The notes beneath the pieces are model-generated. The model was not told the DNA's origin, made no database searches, and worked only from the letters and a program-made list of their open reading frames with translations. From DASREM01 sp035652095 (lineage in GTDB: Bacteria > Acidobacteriota > Terriglobia > Terriglobales > Acidobacteriaceae), in contig DASREM010000055.1 in NCBI GenBank assembly GCA_035652095.1, forward strand, positions 310,001-374,000: a DNA stretch of 64,000 nucleotides. The letters are read 5' to 3'. How positions within the stretch are numbered: the stretch's first letter is position 1; each line of letters starts with the position of its first letter. Made by a program: the position numbers and the translations under genes. Positions 23,553 to 32,937 of this stretch are shown piece by piece.

Positions 23553-24605
23553 TTATGCACTACGCTCCCGTTCCGAGAGTTGGGCGGATGATTGGGCGGC
23601 TTCTTCAACCGTAGATGGAGCGTGCCGCCCAAGGTTCGGTACCACAAGGAATGTTTCAAAATGCACGCCAGGGCTACCGACCTCGGCCCCGCAGTCGATC
23701 TCCGGGAACTCTCCTGTTTGTTTCCAATTTTGGTATTGACTCTCGTACTTGACCTCGGAGTACCGTTTGAGCCCGCGTTGCCACTCAATTACCTCTCGGT
23801 GGGCGAGTTCTTTGAAGCGCTTTTCTTCGGCCATCTTCCGCAGCCTGAAAAACGTTGCAAGGTGTCTTTGTTCCCGCTGGCGCTCGGTTCCCGACAAACC
23901 CTGAGTGAATAGCTCTCTCGCGGATGAAAAGCTCCTTGTGGAGGTCGAGACGAAGATCAATTTGAAACTGCCGCTCAGAGCATCAAACAAAGCCCGATAC
24001 CTCTGGATGAAGGAAGCAAAGGTTTGCAGTGAGCGAATGTCGTCCTCGATGTAGGTGAAATTCGTAAGCGATGATGATGCGTCGCCGGACACAAATATTG
24101 GGAACTTCTCAACGAAGTAGCGGCGTATTTCTGCCCCGGTTTGCCCGCGAAAGGTTTTCGCGGGCAGAGCATCTGCGCTGACGTGTTTCGACTCGGCGAA
24201 ATAGAAAACTTTGTCGGTCTCCTCTTCGAGGAATTGGCAGTCGAGATGTGACAGCACAAAGTCCAAGCCCAGGACTCTTACGGCTGCCTTCTCCAACAAT
24301 CCGTAGCGTCCTGGTTTGCGGTGTCGAGAATTCTCCTTGCCGAGTGCGGCATAGACCGTCCGTGAGAACAGGTGGTAAATCTTCTGAGTGCCGCGCTCCG
24401 GCAGATGTTCCCTTACGTGTTTTTTCTGGATAGCTTTCTTGAGGAAATATGTGGCTGGACCCCGGCCAGCAACATCCACAAATTGCATGAACTGCCGTTG
24501 GAGGAAGAACCCCGAGTGAACGGCCACGATGTATAGGAACTCGGCTTCGCGTTCTGTGTAACCTAGCTGTTTGAGGGCATCGACCGATTCAATAGGAATG
24601 TTCAT
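23553..24605 (-). CDS. winged-helix mobilisation-region protein, possibly Replic_Relax-like
   Basis: A 350-residue soluble protein. The first 80 residues look like a winged helix (L-T/Y-x-R-E-A-E-F-L-Y-I-V, then a recognition helix and a basic wing). The middle (about 110-215) is an alpha/beta domain with V-L-G-L-D-F-V-L and F-L-E-E-E-T-D-K-V. The C-terminus from 290 is proline/serine-rich. I do not recognise a relaxase signature (no HUH pair). The start overlaps the stop of the next gene upstream by four bases, and that gene has a similar layout, so the two may be partners. A role in DNA processing for transfer is inferred from context only. Confidence 0.5.
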   Translation of the reverse strand: MNIPIESVDALKQLGYTEREAEFLYIVAVHSGFFLQRQFMQFVDVAGRGPATYFLKKAIQKKHVREHLPERGTQKIYHLFSRTVYAALGKENSRHRKPGRYGLLEKAAVRVLGLDFVLSHLDCQFLEEETDKVFYFAESKHVSADALPAKTFRGQTGAEIRRYFVEKFPIFVSGDASSSLTNFTYIEDDIRSLQTFASFIQRYRALFDALSGSFKLIFVSTSTRSFSSARELFTQGLSGTERQREQRHLATFFRLRKMAEEKRFKELAHREVIEWQRGLKRYSEVKYESQYQNWKQTGEFPEIDCGAEVGSPGVHFETFLVVPNLGRHAPSTVEEAAQSSAQLSERERSA

Positions 24606-25441
24606 AACGACATCACCTCGCCGATTAGGTCCTCGCCGCGTTCGGCTGACCTACCGCGATAGTCTTGGTTGTAGAGCTTGAATCCAGCCGCTTGTTTGGC
24701 GGCGATCTGGCGGGCCTTGTAGTGTCCGGTCACACATTCAAGGTCAACTTTGGAGAGTTCCTGGTCTCGGGACTCGAATTCGATGCGAACGTCCGGGAAC
24801 TGAATCTTGCCTTCAACGATCCTTAGTCCGTGCGCCTCGGCAATCTCGTGGCGTTGCCGTTCGCGCTCTGCCGGCGAAGCATTTTGGATTCGTACGAGCT
24901 GGCGATTGACTTGCTTTTTCAGCTCAAAATCGAGCACGACTCTTTTCGGTGTGCCTCCCGCGTTGGAGATCTTCTTCGCCTCCTTTTGATACACGTCATA
25001 GATAGCGGCATCGTGGCGCAGCTCCCGTTTCTTCACGATTCCTGAGTAGACGGCTTGGTCTCGGTTGGAGCGGAGGGCAGACTGCGTTAGCTCCTTCCCG
25101 GCTTTGGTCAACGCGACGTATTCACCATTCGTCCTGGAACCGGGCTGGACGGTGAGAAGCCGTTGCTCGCGAAGACTTCGCAGGTCTTTGCGGAATCGTC
25201 CGTCATCGTTGTCGTATAGGTGTTTTCGTAGGGAGTTGGCGGTGATCGTTCTGAAGGCTCCCAAGTCCTGAAGCATTCTTGACTGGTCGGAATTCAGCCG
25301 ATACCGTTGGCTGCGACTCTGGTAGATGCTTTTAGAGTCCTGCTCACGGTTCTGGTGAGAAATCTGGCGCGGAGAGCGGTCGGTCGATTTGCCCTGGTCT
25401 GGATTGGGTCTCAGGGAATCGTCATTCAGAGAACGGCCCAT
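24602..25441 (-). CDS. Replic_Relax-like DNA-processing protein (mobilisation region)
   Basis: A 279-residue protein. After a disordered basic N-terminus, residues about 45-110 form a winged helix (L-G-A-F-R-T-I-T-A-N-S-L-R then L-R-S-L-R-E-Q-R-L-L). An R-H-D-A-A-I-Y-D-V-Y helix follows, and then F-P-D-V-R-I-E-F-E ... V-D-L-E-C-V-T-G with a lysine-rich helix. This is the order seen in Replic_Relax (PF13814) proteins, whose C-terminal part resembles a nuclease fold. It lies four bases downstream of the 97-aa membrane-protein gene and overlaps the 350-aa gene. It is the best candidate here for a DNA-nicking or oriT-binding protein, though this is unproven. Confidence 0.5.
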   Translation of the reverse strand: MGRSLNDDSLRPNPDQGKSTDRSPRQISHQNREQDSKSIYQSRSQRYRLNSDQSRMLQDLGAFRTITANSLRKHLYDNDDGRFRKDLRSLREQRLLTVQPGSRTNGEYVALTKAGKELTQSALRSNRDQAVYSGIVKKRELRHDAAIYDVYQKEAKKISNAGGTPKRVVLDFELKKQVNRQLVRIQNASPAERERQRHEIAEAHGLRIVEGKIQFPDVRIEFESRDQELSKVDLECVTGHYKARQIAAKQAAGFKLYNQDYRGRSAERGEDLIGEVMSL

Positions 25442-25444
25442 GTG

Positions 25445-25738
25445 CTAATCCTCGGACCGTTCGCGAATCTCAGTTGAGAGGTCGTCCTCCCCGATTCTGA
25501 GCTGCTTATCTACATACACGAGCTTCTGGCCGGTGTGCTTGAGAAAGAACCGTCTGGCTAGCAGAAAGAACGTGGCGAACAGATTGGCAAATAGGAGTGC
25601 CGCGTACAAGCCGATGGCCCATCCGTAGTCGCGAAAGATCAGCTGCCGGTACGGAACTAGAAATTTGAGACGATCCATCAATAGAAACCCGAACGCCATG
25701 AAAAGCGTTAGAGCCAGAAGCAGTGCGTTACCTATCAT
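25445..25738 (-). CDS. small membrane protein of the mobilisation operon (97 aa)
   Basis: A 97-residue protein with two hydrophobic segments (residues about 3-20 and 38-60), basic loops, and an acidic soluble tail. GGTGGAGGTG lies just before the ATG and is a good ribosome-binding site. No family is recognised. It is the first gene of the minus-strand operon that ends with virD4-virB11, so it may be an inner-membrane partner of the coupling complex. Confidence 0.55.
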   Translation of the reverse strand: MIGNALLLALTLFMAFGFLLMDRLKFLVPYRQLIFRDYGWAIGLYAALLFANLFATFFLLARRFFLKHTGQKLVYVDKQLRIGEDDLSTEIRERSED

Positions 25739-26058
25739 GCTCGCACCTCCACCTATTCAGACGCGACTGCTTAGGGCACTGATTCGGGTCAGCCGAAAAG
25801 AAACAATCCAGTTGAAACTGTTGAATACTTTTTTCGCACAAGCGCTGCCGACCTTAACCGATTTAGGCCAAAGGCTTGGTTTACATTGTCTGTCTGCCGA
25901 CTATCTCTACGGGAAATCGAACAATCCTGCGCATATAAGCAGCCCCGATAACAGAATGTGCTACCATCACTGCCAAAATATTCTGGCCAGCTGATGCATC
26001 TAGTGGACAGGACACTCAGCGGAAGGATTTCATCAGCCCGCTCCCGATTGGTGACCGC
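25739..26058. other. intergenic region between divergent ICE operons
   Basis: This region separates the mobilisation operon from the membrane-protein pair. It must hold both promoters, but I see no strong hexamer pair, palindrome or terminator. Apart from short frames with unconvincing composition, it holds nothing I can name. Confidence 0.4.
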
Positions 26059-27189
26059 TTGTTGGATGAGAAGACACCAACCTTCGCTCGTAACACCCGC
26101 ATTTACGGTGGCCGACGAGCACTCGCCGTTAATTTGTGTTTGCTTTTTCTCGGCACTCCGCTGGCGATGGGTGCCAATAATCAAGCCCCATGCCCTTACA
26201 AGATCGAGACCAAGTTCGAGGAACCGTTGCGAACCTTGAGCAAGTTCACCTTGAAATTTACACCGGAGCCCTCCGCATCCTTAACCGAGATGAAAGTTGA
26301 TTTCGGAGTGCACAACCTATACGAGATCAAAGACTCCGAAGGAAACAAGATCGACCAGAGCACTCTTAAACCAAATGATCTTACCCGGTTCGCGATCGAA
26401 TTGGGGCCAGACAATCCTGGCCTTATATCGCTGACGGTATCAACAGCATCAAGTACCGACTGTGCAGACTCTCACCTGATTGACGCAGGATTCCGCGATA
26501 TTGTCATAGTAAAAAGCCCCACGCAGGGTATTGAACTTCTTGAAACGCCAACGACGACGGTTGATTCGGGAAGGATTCCGTTTTCCATAAACTTTGTTCG
26601 AGCAAGCACTGACAAGACGCTTTACTTCTCGCTACCTCTAACGGCATTGGTTGAGGTCAGTGGAGAGAACGTCGCCGGTGATCCAACAATCACAGCCGAT
26701 GGTGTCAAAGCGGAGGCAAGTTCCAATGTGCGCGTAACTTTTCCGCCAGGAACGTCACCAGGCTTCACAATCAATGACGGCCATTGGGGAACAACCAGAA
26801 CGATCAAAGTCTCTGTCTTCAAGGGCGATGAGGCACGGGCGCTAGGAACATATTTTCTGCACTACCGGACGAACTATCCCCAATGGATTCTCTTTCTTAT
26901 GACCGTGCTGGGTGCCTTGCTTTATGTTGGGATAGAGAGCATTCCGGCCTTAAACAAGACTTCCGGCGGTAACAATCAGAGTTGGTGGGCTCTTCTGACG
27001 ATGGATCGTTACTCCAAGCTCATTTTGGCACTTGGTGTCTCATCCGTTGTGTTTTTGTTCAAAGATGCAGGTTTTTTGAAGGCAATCAAGCTCGATTCAG
27101 CCTCACTAATGGCTTATTTAACGTACGGCTTTTGTGCAGGCGCGTTGGGACTTGAAGCTGTTTTGAAGAAGGTAAAGGAGCTTCTGTGA
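26059..27189 (+). CDS. exported membrane protein carried by the ICE (376 aa)
   Basis: An unrecognised protein. The frame opens with TTG codons (26059 or 26062), as there is no ATG before the signal-like segment at residues 20-39 (A-L-A-V-N-L-C-L-L-F-L-G). A beta-rich extracytoplasmic region of about 240 residues follows, with two cysteines near 45 and 135. The C-terminus has three hydrophobic helices (about 277-297, 320-337 and 350-366). It could be an exclusion, adhesion or envelope-stress protein. It is followed 17 bases later by the membrane-anchored protein at 27207, probably in the same operon. Confidence 0.55.
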   Translation: MLDEKTPTFARNTRIYGGRRALAVNLCLLFLGTPLAMGANNQAPCPYKIETKFEEPLRTLSKFTLKFTPEPSASLTEMKVDFGVHNLYEIKDSEGNKIDQSTLKPNDLTRFAIELGPDNPGLISLTVSTASSTDCADSHLIDAGFRDIVIVKSPTQGIELLETPTTTVDSGRIPFSINFVRASTDKTLYFSLPLTALVEVSGENVAGDPTITADGVKAEASSNVRVTFPPGTSPGFTINDGHWGTTRTIKVSVFKGDEARALGTYFLHYRTNYPQWILFLMTVLGALLYVGIESIPALNKTSGGNNQSWWALLTMDRYSKLILALGVSSVVFLFKDAGFLKAIKLDSASLMAYLTYGFCAGALGLEAVLKKVKELL

Positions 27190-27206
27190 AATGATTGGGG
27201 TCCGTG

Positions 27207-28235
27207 ATGAGCTCTGAACCGACAAAAAGACCAAGAATAGTAGCCCTTCTCACAATCAGCGGGCTGATTGTCTTGGCTGTCGTTTATTACTTCGGGCGTC
27301 CTCATCCGACGACGGACGTTGTGCGTTTAGTCCTAAAAGTATCGGACGCGAATTCGCACGCATCGATTCCTCACGCGCAAGTTAGAGTGGTCGCTGAGGA
27401 CGGCGCTTTCGCGGCGCTTACCGATGACAACGGGATGGCCTCGATTACGCTGCCCGTCAAAGCGGGCTCGCGAGGGCCAATCCGCATGACAGTTGTGGCT
27501 GACGGATTCACCGCCAGGGATGGTTTGATCGAGGGGGACGATAGAAACCGTGTGCTGGAAGTATCGCTGGAGCCGATACGGAATTCTTCGAACGCGACAA
27601 GTCGCGAATATAGCTTAGACGTGCTGAGCGGCGAAGGTGCGAATTGGGGGAATGTGTACCAGCTATGTTCAGATCCCGCTCCCGAAGAATATCGAGTTGT
27701 TGCCGCCAGTTTTAATCTGATAGCTCAGGACCGACAGTGTGGTCTTTATGCTGAATGTACCGAATCTTCGCATAGTAATTCCCAGGTGTGCTGGAAGGTC
27801 CGTTTGCAGGGGCACGGCGAGAACTCATCGGACACGAGGCGGGTGCAAGGCAAGGCCGTGCTGCGCGTCACTCTCGACAAGATCAGTATTCCGTCAGTCA
27901 AAATCGCCGCAATCTGTCATTTCTACGGAGAAGCCAGTCAGGGTTCGCCGGCATGGAATAAGGACGAATTGTGCAATGTGCCAAATGTCGAGCTACTGGA
28001 TTCGACGTTCCATCAGGGAGACTTTGCGTGTTGTGGCGGAGGAGCGTCATCTAGGATTACGCCTGCGGACATCCCGCCGGGACTAGAAGTTCACGTTTCA
28101 GGGGGATACTACTGGGCCGTGAGCGACCTTCGCTTGGAGGGCAATCAACTCAAAATTCACACTTACTGCGGCCCTGGGGCTGCGCCTGGCCCCGGTTGCA
28201 ATGTGGATGTACAGGTGATTGCTCACTATCACTAA
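27207..28235 (+). CDS. membrane-anchored protein with carboxypeptidase-regulatory-like domain
   Basis: From ATG 27207 (the frame is also open from TTG 27195) the protein has 342 residues. A single N-terminal hydrophobic helix (about 14-30) anchors it, with the rest outside the cytoplasm. Residues about 40-120 look like a small Ig-like/CarboxypepD_reg fold (A-S-I-P-H-A-Q-V-R-V, G-M-A-S-I-T-L-P-V). The remaining 220 residues have eight or more cysteines, including C-C-G-G-G, suggesting disulfides. No family is recognised. It is paired with the upstream membrane protein. Confidence 0.55.
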   Translation: MSSEPTKRPRIVALLTISGLIVLAVVYYFGRPHPTTDVVRLVLKVSDANSHASIPHAQVRVVAEDGAFAALTDDNGMASITLPVKAGSRGPIRMTVVADGFTARDGLIEGDDRNRVLEVSLEPIRNSSNATSREYSLDVLSGEGANWGNVYQLCSDPAPEEYRVVAASFNLIAQDRQCGLYAECTESSHSNSQVCWKVRLQGHGENSSDTRRVQGKAVLRVTLDKISIPSVKIAAICHFYGEASQGSPAWNKDELCNVPNVELLDSTFHQGDFACCGGGASSRITPADIPPGLEVHVSGGYYWAVSDLRLEGNQLKIHTYCGPGAAPGPGCNVDVQVIAHYH

Positions 28236-28390
28236 CATTTCACAGTCCGCTTCTCATTCTTCCAAACGCTGTACTAGTTTTCGAACAAGTAGGCGTTCGA
28301 GAGAGTGCCGCTGACGTGCCCTTCCGACAAGATCGAGATGGACGGGCAAATGCCAGCCCGTTTGATTCCGAGTTGACTTGGTCCGTGATT

Positions 28391-28642
28391 TCATGTCCCG
28401 TACTTCATACCGTTGCCCCCTGACGACGCGTTGCGTTTTCGGTTCGCCTGTTCGATTTCCTGTTTGATCCATTCTGCAAGCTCTGCGGGGCAAAAGCGCA
28501 CTGCGCCCTTGACGTGAAAGCAAGGGATCAGTCCAGCCTTGGCCATCTTGTAGATGTGCTGTGGCGTAACGCCCAGCATTTTTGCCACCTCAGCAACTTT
28601 CAGGGCCTCTTTGCGGTTTTCTAATATCTCGATGAGTCTCAT
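28391..28642 (-). CDS. HTH_17/excisionase-family DNA-binding protein
   Basis: An 83-residue protein with a MerR-type helix-turn-helix: L-K-V-A-E-V-A-K-M-L-G-V-T-P-Q-H-I-Y-K-M and a wing R-F-C-P-A-E-L-A-E-W-I. Such proteins act as excision directionality factors or small repressors. It lies on the opposite strand, beside the promoter region of the virB operon, so control of transfer genes is plausible. A second, different member of the same family (36534-36776) lies next to the integrase. Confidence 0.75.
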   Translation of the reverse strand: MRLIEILENRKEALKVAEVAKMLGVTPQHIYKMAKAGLIPCFHVKGAVRFCPAELAEWIKQEIEQANRKRNASSGGNGMKYGT

Positions 28643-29177
28643 CGCCGTTAAACTTTTGAATAACCCGTGCGGTCATCAAAAGCACCTCCGATTCAATCCC
28701 CAGATTTTTCTTGCCTGAAAGAGACACGAACACAACAATTGCCAACCCATTTACGAGACGAGAGTTGCTGATTGTTTGTGGGGGATTGCCAGATAGACGC
28801 AGGGAGGCAATGGACAAACCAATATGAACCCAGCGGCACGCGAAGAGTTGCAGTGGCGCACGTCATAAACTTCTCGACTGACGCAGCTCGCGCTCGGACG
28901 GGCCTAAAAACCGGCGCTCCGTATTCGTACTCTTGAAAATTGGATGCGCCTCTCACCCTTCAAGTAAGTCTTTAATGTCTCTGAATTGTCAAAACTTCGA
29001 CTAGCCGGAGACCCATGCCGCTGTATGCCGCGTCCGGCGCGGAGTTCAACGGAATCAATTTTCTTAAACTGCGTGGACCAAAACCGCATTTGGTCTGCGA
29101 ATGTAGAACTTTCAGCATCTCTGCCGCGTCTGAGTGTTTATACGTGCAGCAAGAATGCACGTTTCAGGATGTGACTT
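28643..29177. other. 535-base noncoding region upstream of virB2
   Basis: No convincing gene is found on either strand. The region should contain the virB promoter and perhaps an origin of transfer. A CTTGAA/TTCAAG pair with about 20 bases between lies around 28932-28965, and a CCGCG/CGCGG dyad lies near 29028-29042; both are short and could be chance. The last 20 bases before the virB2 ATG have no strong Shine-Dalgarno sequence. Confidence 0.4.
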
Positions 29178-29429
29178 ATGAACCTGATGCTAACGCTGAT
29201 CTTTCTGCAATCCGGCAACAGTCCATGGGAAAACGCTGTCCAGCAGCTTCAAACGGCCTTCACTGGCCCGATTGCGAAGGGCCTGAGCCTTGTCGCAATC
29301 GTGGTTGGCGGTTTGATGTTTGCGTTCGGTGAAGGCGGAAACAAGCGGATGTTTGCCGGGATTGTCTTCGGCATTGGAATGGCAATCGCAGCTGTGAACT
29401 TTCTGTCCTGGCTCTTTCCGGGATCGTAG
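29178..29429 (+). CDS. virB2: VirB2/TrbC-like pilin
   Basis: An 83-residue protein with two hydrophobic helices (about 37-50 and 58-78) separated by a short loop with G-N-K-R, and a short N-terminal part. This is the pattern of VirB2/TrbC conjugative pilins, which form the pilus after membrane insertion. It is first in the virB operon and is followed after three bases by virB3. Confidence 0.75.
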   Translation: MNLMLTLIFLQSGNSPWENAVQQLQTAFTGPIAKGLSLVAIVVGGLMFAFGEGGNKRMFAGIVFGIGMAIAAVNFLSWLFPGS

Positions 29430-29432
29430 GAG

Positions 29433-29738
29433 ATGGCAATGCCAACGGAACGCCGCATCAACGCCACTCACAAGGCGATCAACAAACCGCTCACGATTCT
29501 GGGCGCGGAACGAAAGCTGTTTTTCGTTGCGCTCATCATGGGCGCGGCGGCTTTCAACCTTTTCGGCAGTTTGTTCGGCGGCATATTGCTCTTCGGCTGC
29601 CTCTTCCTTCTGGCGCAGTGGGCGACGCGGACGGACCCCCAAATCCTGCGAATCCTGCTCAACTCAGGCAAGTTCCGCCGGGAGTATGACCCTGCAAAAT
29701 TCTTCGAGCCGAATCTTCGGGTGATTGAACATGCTTAG
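29433..29738 (+). CDS. virB3: VirB3/TrbD-like inner-membrane protein
   Basis: A 101-residue protein with a hydrophobic hairpin at about 30-64 and a C-terminal cytoplasmic tail ending in F-E-P-N-L-R-V. The N-terminal L-T-I-L-G-A-E-R-K segment is typical of VirB3 before the membrane part. It probably helps place VirB4 at the membrane. The 3' end overlaps virB4 by eight bases. Confidence 0.78.
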   Translation: MAMPTERRINATHKAINKPLTILGAERKLFFVALIMGAAAFNLFGSLFGGILLFGCLFLLAQWATRTDPQILRILLNSGKFRREYDPAKFFEPNLRVIEHA

Positions 29739-32181
29739 GCTTTCAAAGATCGTCAAGAGCTACAAGGAGACCGGCGCTCTCAACGAGCATGTGGCGATCT
29801 TTGGCTTTCTGGATGATGAGATCTTTTTGACGAAAGGCGGTGACGTTGGCGTTGTACTCAGAGTCGAGGGAGTCGATTACGAGTGTTTGGATTACAAGCA
29901 GACTGACAGTTTGACCAAGCGCCTGGAATCGGCTCTCCGGCTTCTGGGGCCGCAGTACCGCGTCTATCAAATCCTCTTCAAGTCCAGTGGGGAGAGGGTT
30001 CCCCACAGCGAATACGACAACCCGGTGGTGAGACAAGCGGTTGATGACCGGACAGCCTACTTTGAGAGGAAAGCCGGCGAACTGTACTCCCTCCAGATTT
30101 ACTACGTCATCCTCTACGAAGGAACGGCACATCATCGCAGCATCACGGGCGCGATTGCGAGGCTCGCGTCGGAGCCAAAAGAAGGGCTAGAAGAGCTGAG
30201 GGGATTTCTCAGCACCAAGAAGCAAACGCTACTGATCGGCAGTGCGATTGACAGGCAACACCGCACATTGAGGCATCAAGTTCGCAGCCTTATTCTTCAG
30301 CTCAGTGATTTTGTGGCGATTGAAATGTGCGGCAAGCAGGAAGCCTTCAAGGTTCTGAAAAGGCTCCTGAACTTCTCCCCGACCAAGATTGCACATGCGC
30401 GGCTGAAATATGACACGCATGTGGATTACTTCCTGGCTGATTCGGCGCTTGAGTGTTATCCGGGTCATCTCCTGATCGACGACTGCTACGTGAAAGCCCT
30501 CTCCCTAAAAGAGCCCACCGCGCAGAGCTGGCCCCTGATTCTCCGGCAATTGCTGGAAGTCGGGGCCAGCTACCACATTGTTACGGAGTGGAAGGCCCAG
30601 GACAATACGGCCGCCCGCAAGCGGATTCAATCCATGCGGCGGCACTTCCACAACAGCAAGACTTCGCTCTTTAGCCAGCTCAAGGCTGATGGTTCGACGA
30701 ATCCGGGCGAACTGCTGGTGGACGACTCCAAGGAATCGCTCGTCCGCAGCCTTGGTGAATGCCTGAAGGAAATTGAGCTGAATGGGAACTACTTTGGAGA
30801 GTTCTCCCTCACTGTCGTTGTTTACGACAAGGACTTGTCTGCCGTCGAAAAGGCGTGCGCTGAGTTCTACAAAGTGTTTTCCATGCACGATGGCTTGCTG
30901 TTCGAGGAACGCTACAACCTGCTGAATGCATTCTTCGCGACGGTTCCGGGAAACCGTCATTTCAATCTTCGGTATCTCTGGTTGCTGAATGCGAACTACG
31001 CTGATTATTCCTTTCTGTTCACGTTGCACACCGGGGAGCGACAGAACAAGCACCTTAAAGCCGAATACTTGGCGGTGCTGGAGACGAATCACGGAACGCC
31101 TTACTTTTTAAACTTGCATTATCAGGATACGGCTCACACCGTTGTCCTGGGCCGAACCGGATCGGGCAAGTCGTTTTTCCTAAACTTCCTCATCACGAAC
31201 TTGCAGAAGTACGATCCCTACACTTTCATCTTTGACTTGGGCGGGAGCTTTCGCGGCGTCACGCAGCTCTTCGGCGGCGCTTATCTAAGGGTCAGCGCGG
31301 AGCATTCGGAATTCACGATCAATCCGTTTTCATTGGAGCCGACACCTGAGAACCTGAACTTCCTTTTCTCTTTCGTCAAGGTGCTCGCCGAAGGCCGTGG
31401 CGTGATTCCTCTGACACAGGCGGAAGAAAAGGATCTCTTCGGGCAGATCCAGAACCTATACATCCTGCCGACGAACCTGCGCACCCTGAGCGTCCTGGCA
31501 AACACCTTGCAGAAATCATTGGCCAACCGGCTGGAGAAGTGGGTGCGGGGCGGGCAATACGAGCACGTCTTCGACAACGAGAACGATACGCTGACGCTTT
31601 CGCACTTTCAGTGTTTCGATTTCGAGGGGATGGACCGCTACCCCGGACTGATTGAGCCTCTGCTCTTCTACATCCTGCATCGGGCGAATGCATTCATCTA
31701 CAGCTCGGAGGCGGTCACGAAGTTCAAGGCGTTCTTCATTGATGAGGCTTGGCGGTTCTTTGGGCATCCGGCGATTCGCAATTACATCGTGGAAGCCCTG
31801 AAGACCTGGCGCAAGAAAAATGCCGCCATGATCCTTTCCACGCAATCGCTCGATGAGTTGGATAAGTCCGAGATTGTGAATGTCGTGATTGAAAGTTGCG
31901 CAACCAAGATTTTTCTGGCGAACCCGGACATGGATCGCGATCTGTACCGGAACACTTTCCACTTGAACGACAACGAGATTGAGATGATTTCGACCCTGAT
32001 TCCCAAGCGGCAGGCTTTGGTAAAGCGGCCCGATCTGGCCAAGGTCGTCAACCTTGAGGTTGATGAAAAGAGCTACTGGCTGTACACGAGTGACCCGAAC
32101 GAGAGTTTCAGGCGCGAGCAGGCCTTTCGAGAACATGGCTTTGAAAAAGGTTTGGAGGTTTTGGCAAGGAGTTCCCTATGA
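29731..32181 (+). CDS. virB4: VirB4/TrbE-type conjugation ATPase
   Basis: An 816-residue ATPase. The frame also opens at TTG 29725, but ATG 29731 is the simpler start. The N-terminal half is the CagE/TrbE/VirB4 domain. Walker A is G-R-T-G-S-G-K-S near residue 475 and Walker B is F-F-I-D-E-A-W near 670, followed by the T-Q-S motif. It is the largest and most conserved ATPase of the secretion system. The stop overlaps the virB9 ATG by four bases. Confidence 0.9.
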   Translation: MLRLSKIVKSYKETGALNEHVAIFGFLDDEIFLTKGGDVGVVLRVEGVDYECLDYKQTDSLTKRLESALRLLGPQYRVYQILFKSSGERVPHSEYDNPVVRQAVDDRTAYFERKAGELYSLQIYYVILYEGTAHHRSITGAIARLASEPKEGLEELRGFLSTKKQTLLIGSAIDRQHRTLRHQVRSLILQLSDFVAIEMCGKQEAFKVLKRLLNFSPTKIAHARLKYDTHVDYFLADSALECYPGHLLIDDCYVKALSLKEPTAQSWPLILRQLLEVGASYHIVTEWKAQDNTAARKRIQSMRRHFHNSKTSLFSQLKADGSTNPGELLVDDSKESLVRSLGECLKEIELNGNYFGEFSLTVVVYDKDLSAVEKACAEFYKVFSMHDGLLFEERYNLLNAFFATVPGNRHFNLRYLWLLNANYADYSFLFTLHTGERQNKHLKAEYLAVLETNHGTPYFLNLHYQDTAHTVVLGRTGSGKSFFLNFLITNLQKYDPYTFIFDLGGSFRGVTQLFGGAYLRVSAEHSEFTINPFSLEPTPENLNFLFSFVKVLAEGRGVIPLTQAEEKDLFGQIQNLYILPTNLRTLSVLANTLQKSLANRLEKWVRGGQYEHVFDNENDTLTLSHFQCFDFEGMDRYPGLIEPLLFYILHRANAFIYSSEAVTKFKAFFIDEAWRFFGHPAIRNYIVEALKTWRKKNAAMILSTQSLDELDKSEIVNVVIESCATKIFLANPDMDRDLYRNTFHLNDNEIEMISTLIPKRQALVKRPDLAKVVNLEVDEKSYWLYTSDPNESFRREQAFREHGFEKGLEVLARSSL

Positions 32182-32933
32182 AACGAGTAATCACAATCAC
32201 TTTCCTCGCGGTCTTGGCTCTTTCGGCTGTGGCCCAGAATCGCGAGGCACGAACAGTCAAGTACGCAGCCAAGGACATCGTTCTGATTAAGGCGAAGCTC
32301 CGCTATACGACGCTGATTGTCCTCCCCCAGAACGAGAAGATTCTCGACTTCGTTACCGGAGACAAGGATTTCTGGGTGGTCGAAGGAACCCAGAATTTCT
32401 GTTACATCAAACCGGCGAAGCAAGGAACGAGCACGGACGTGACGCTGATTACTGCGTCGGGCAACGTGTATTCGTTCCTCGTGAAGGAAGTCGGAGAAAG
32501 CGATGATCCCGACGTGAAGGTGTTCATCGAGCCCAAGGATCAGTCCATCGTCCAGGCTATTAATGCTCCTCCCAAGTTCGTGCCATCGAGCGACGTGGAA
32601 GCGTCGCGTGTGCAGGCGGCAATTGCGGCAACTCGTGCGGAACGAGACAAAGAAACCTTCCGGTCCGACTATCCGGTGAACAGGCTGAAATTCGACTACG
32701 CCTTTGATAAGGACAAGAAGCCCTTTCTCGTGTCGGCGATCTATCACGATGACAGGTTCACGTACATCCGCTCCGCCGCACAAGAGAAGCCCACGCTATA
32801 CGAGGTCAAAGACGGCTCACCGAATCTCATCAACTTTGATCTCCGGAACGGCGTTTATGTCGTGCCTAAAATCCTTGACTCCGGCTATCTCGTCATTGGG
32901 AAGCACCGCATGGATTTCAAGAGGCAGGAGTAG
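32178..32933 (+). CDS. virB9: VirB9/TrbG-like outer-membrane core protein
   Basis: A 251-residue protein with a cleavable signal peptide (K-R-V-I-T-I-T-F-L-A-V-L-A-L-S-A-V-A-Q). A beta-rich N-terminal domain follows, with a conserved Y-R-S/D-Y-P-V-N-R-L-K-F-D-Y linker, and a C-terminal beta domain containing F-T-Y-I-R. This is the VirB9/CagX organisation. It forms the periplasmic and outer-membrane ring with VirB10. No VirB7 lipoprotein gene is visible beside it. Confidence 0.82.
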   Translation: MKRVITITFLAVLALSAVAQNREARTVKYAAKDIVLIKAKLRYTTLIVLPQNEKILDFVTGDKDFWVVEGTQNFCYIKPAKQGTSTDVTLITASGNVYSFLVKEVGESDDPDVKVFIEPKDQSIVQAINAPPKFVPSSDVEASRVQAAIAATRAERDKETFRSDYPVNRLKFDYAFDKDKKPFLVSAIYHDDRFTYIRSAAQEKPTLYEVKDGSPNLINFDLRNGVYVVPKILDSGYLVIGKHRMDFKRQE

Positions 32934-32937
32934 TGCC

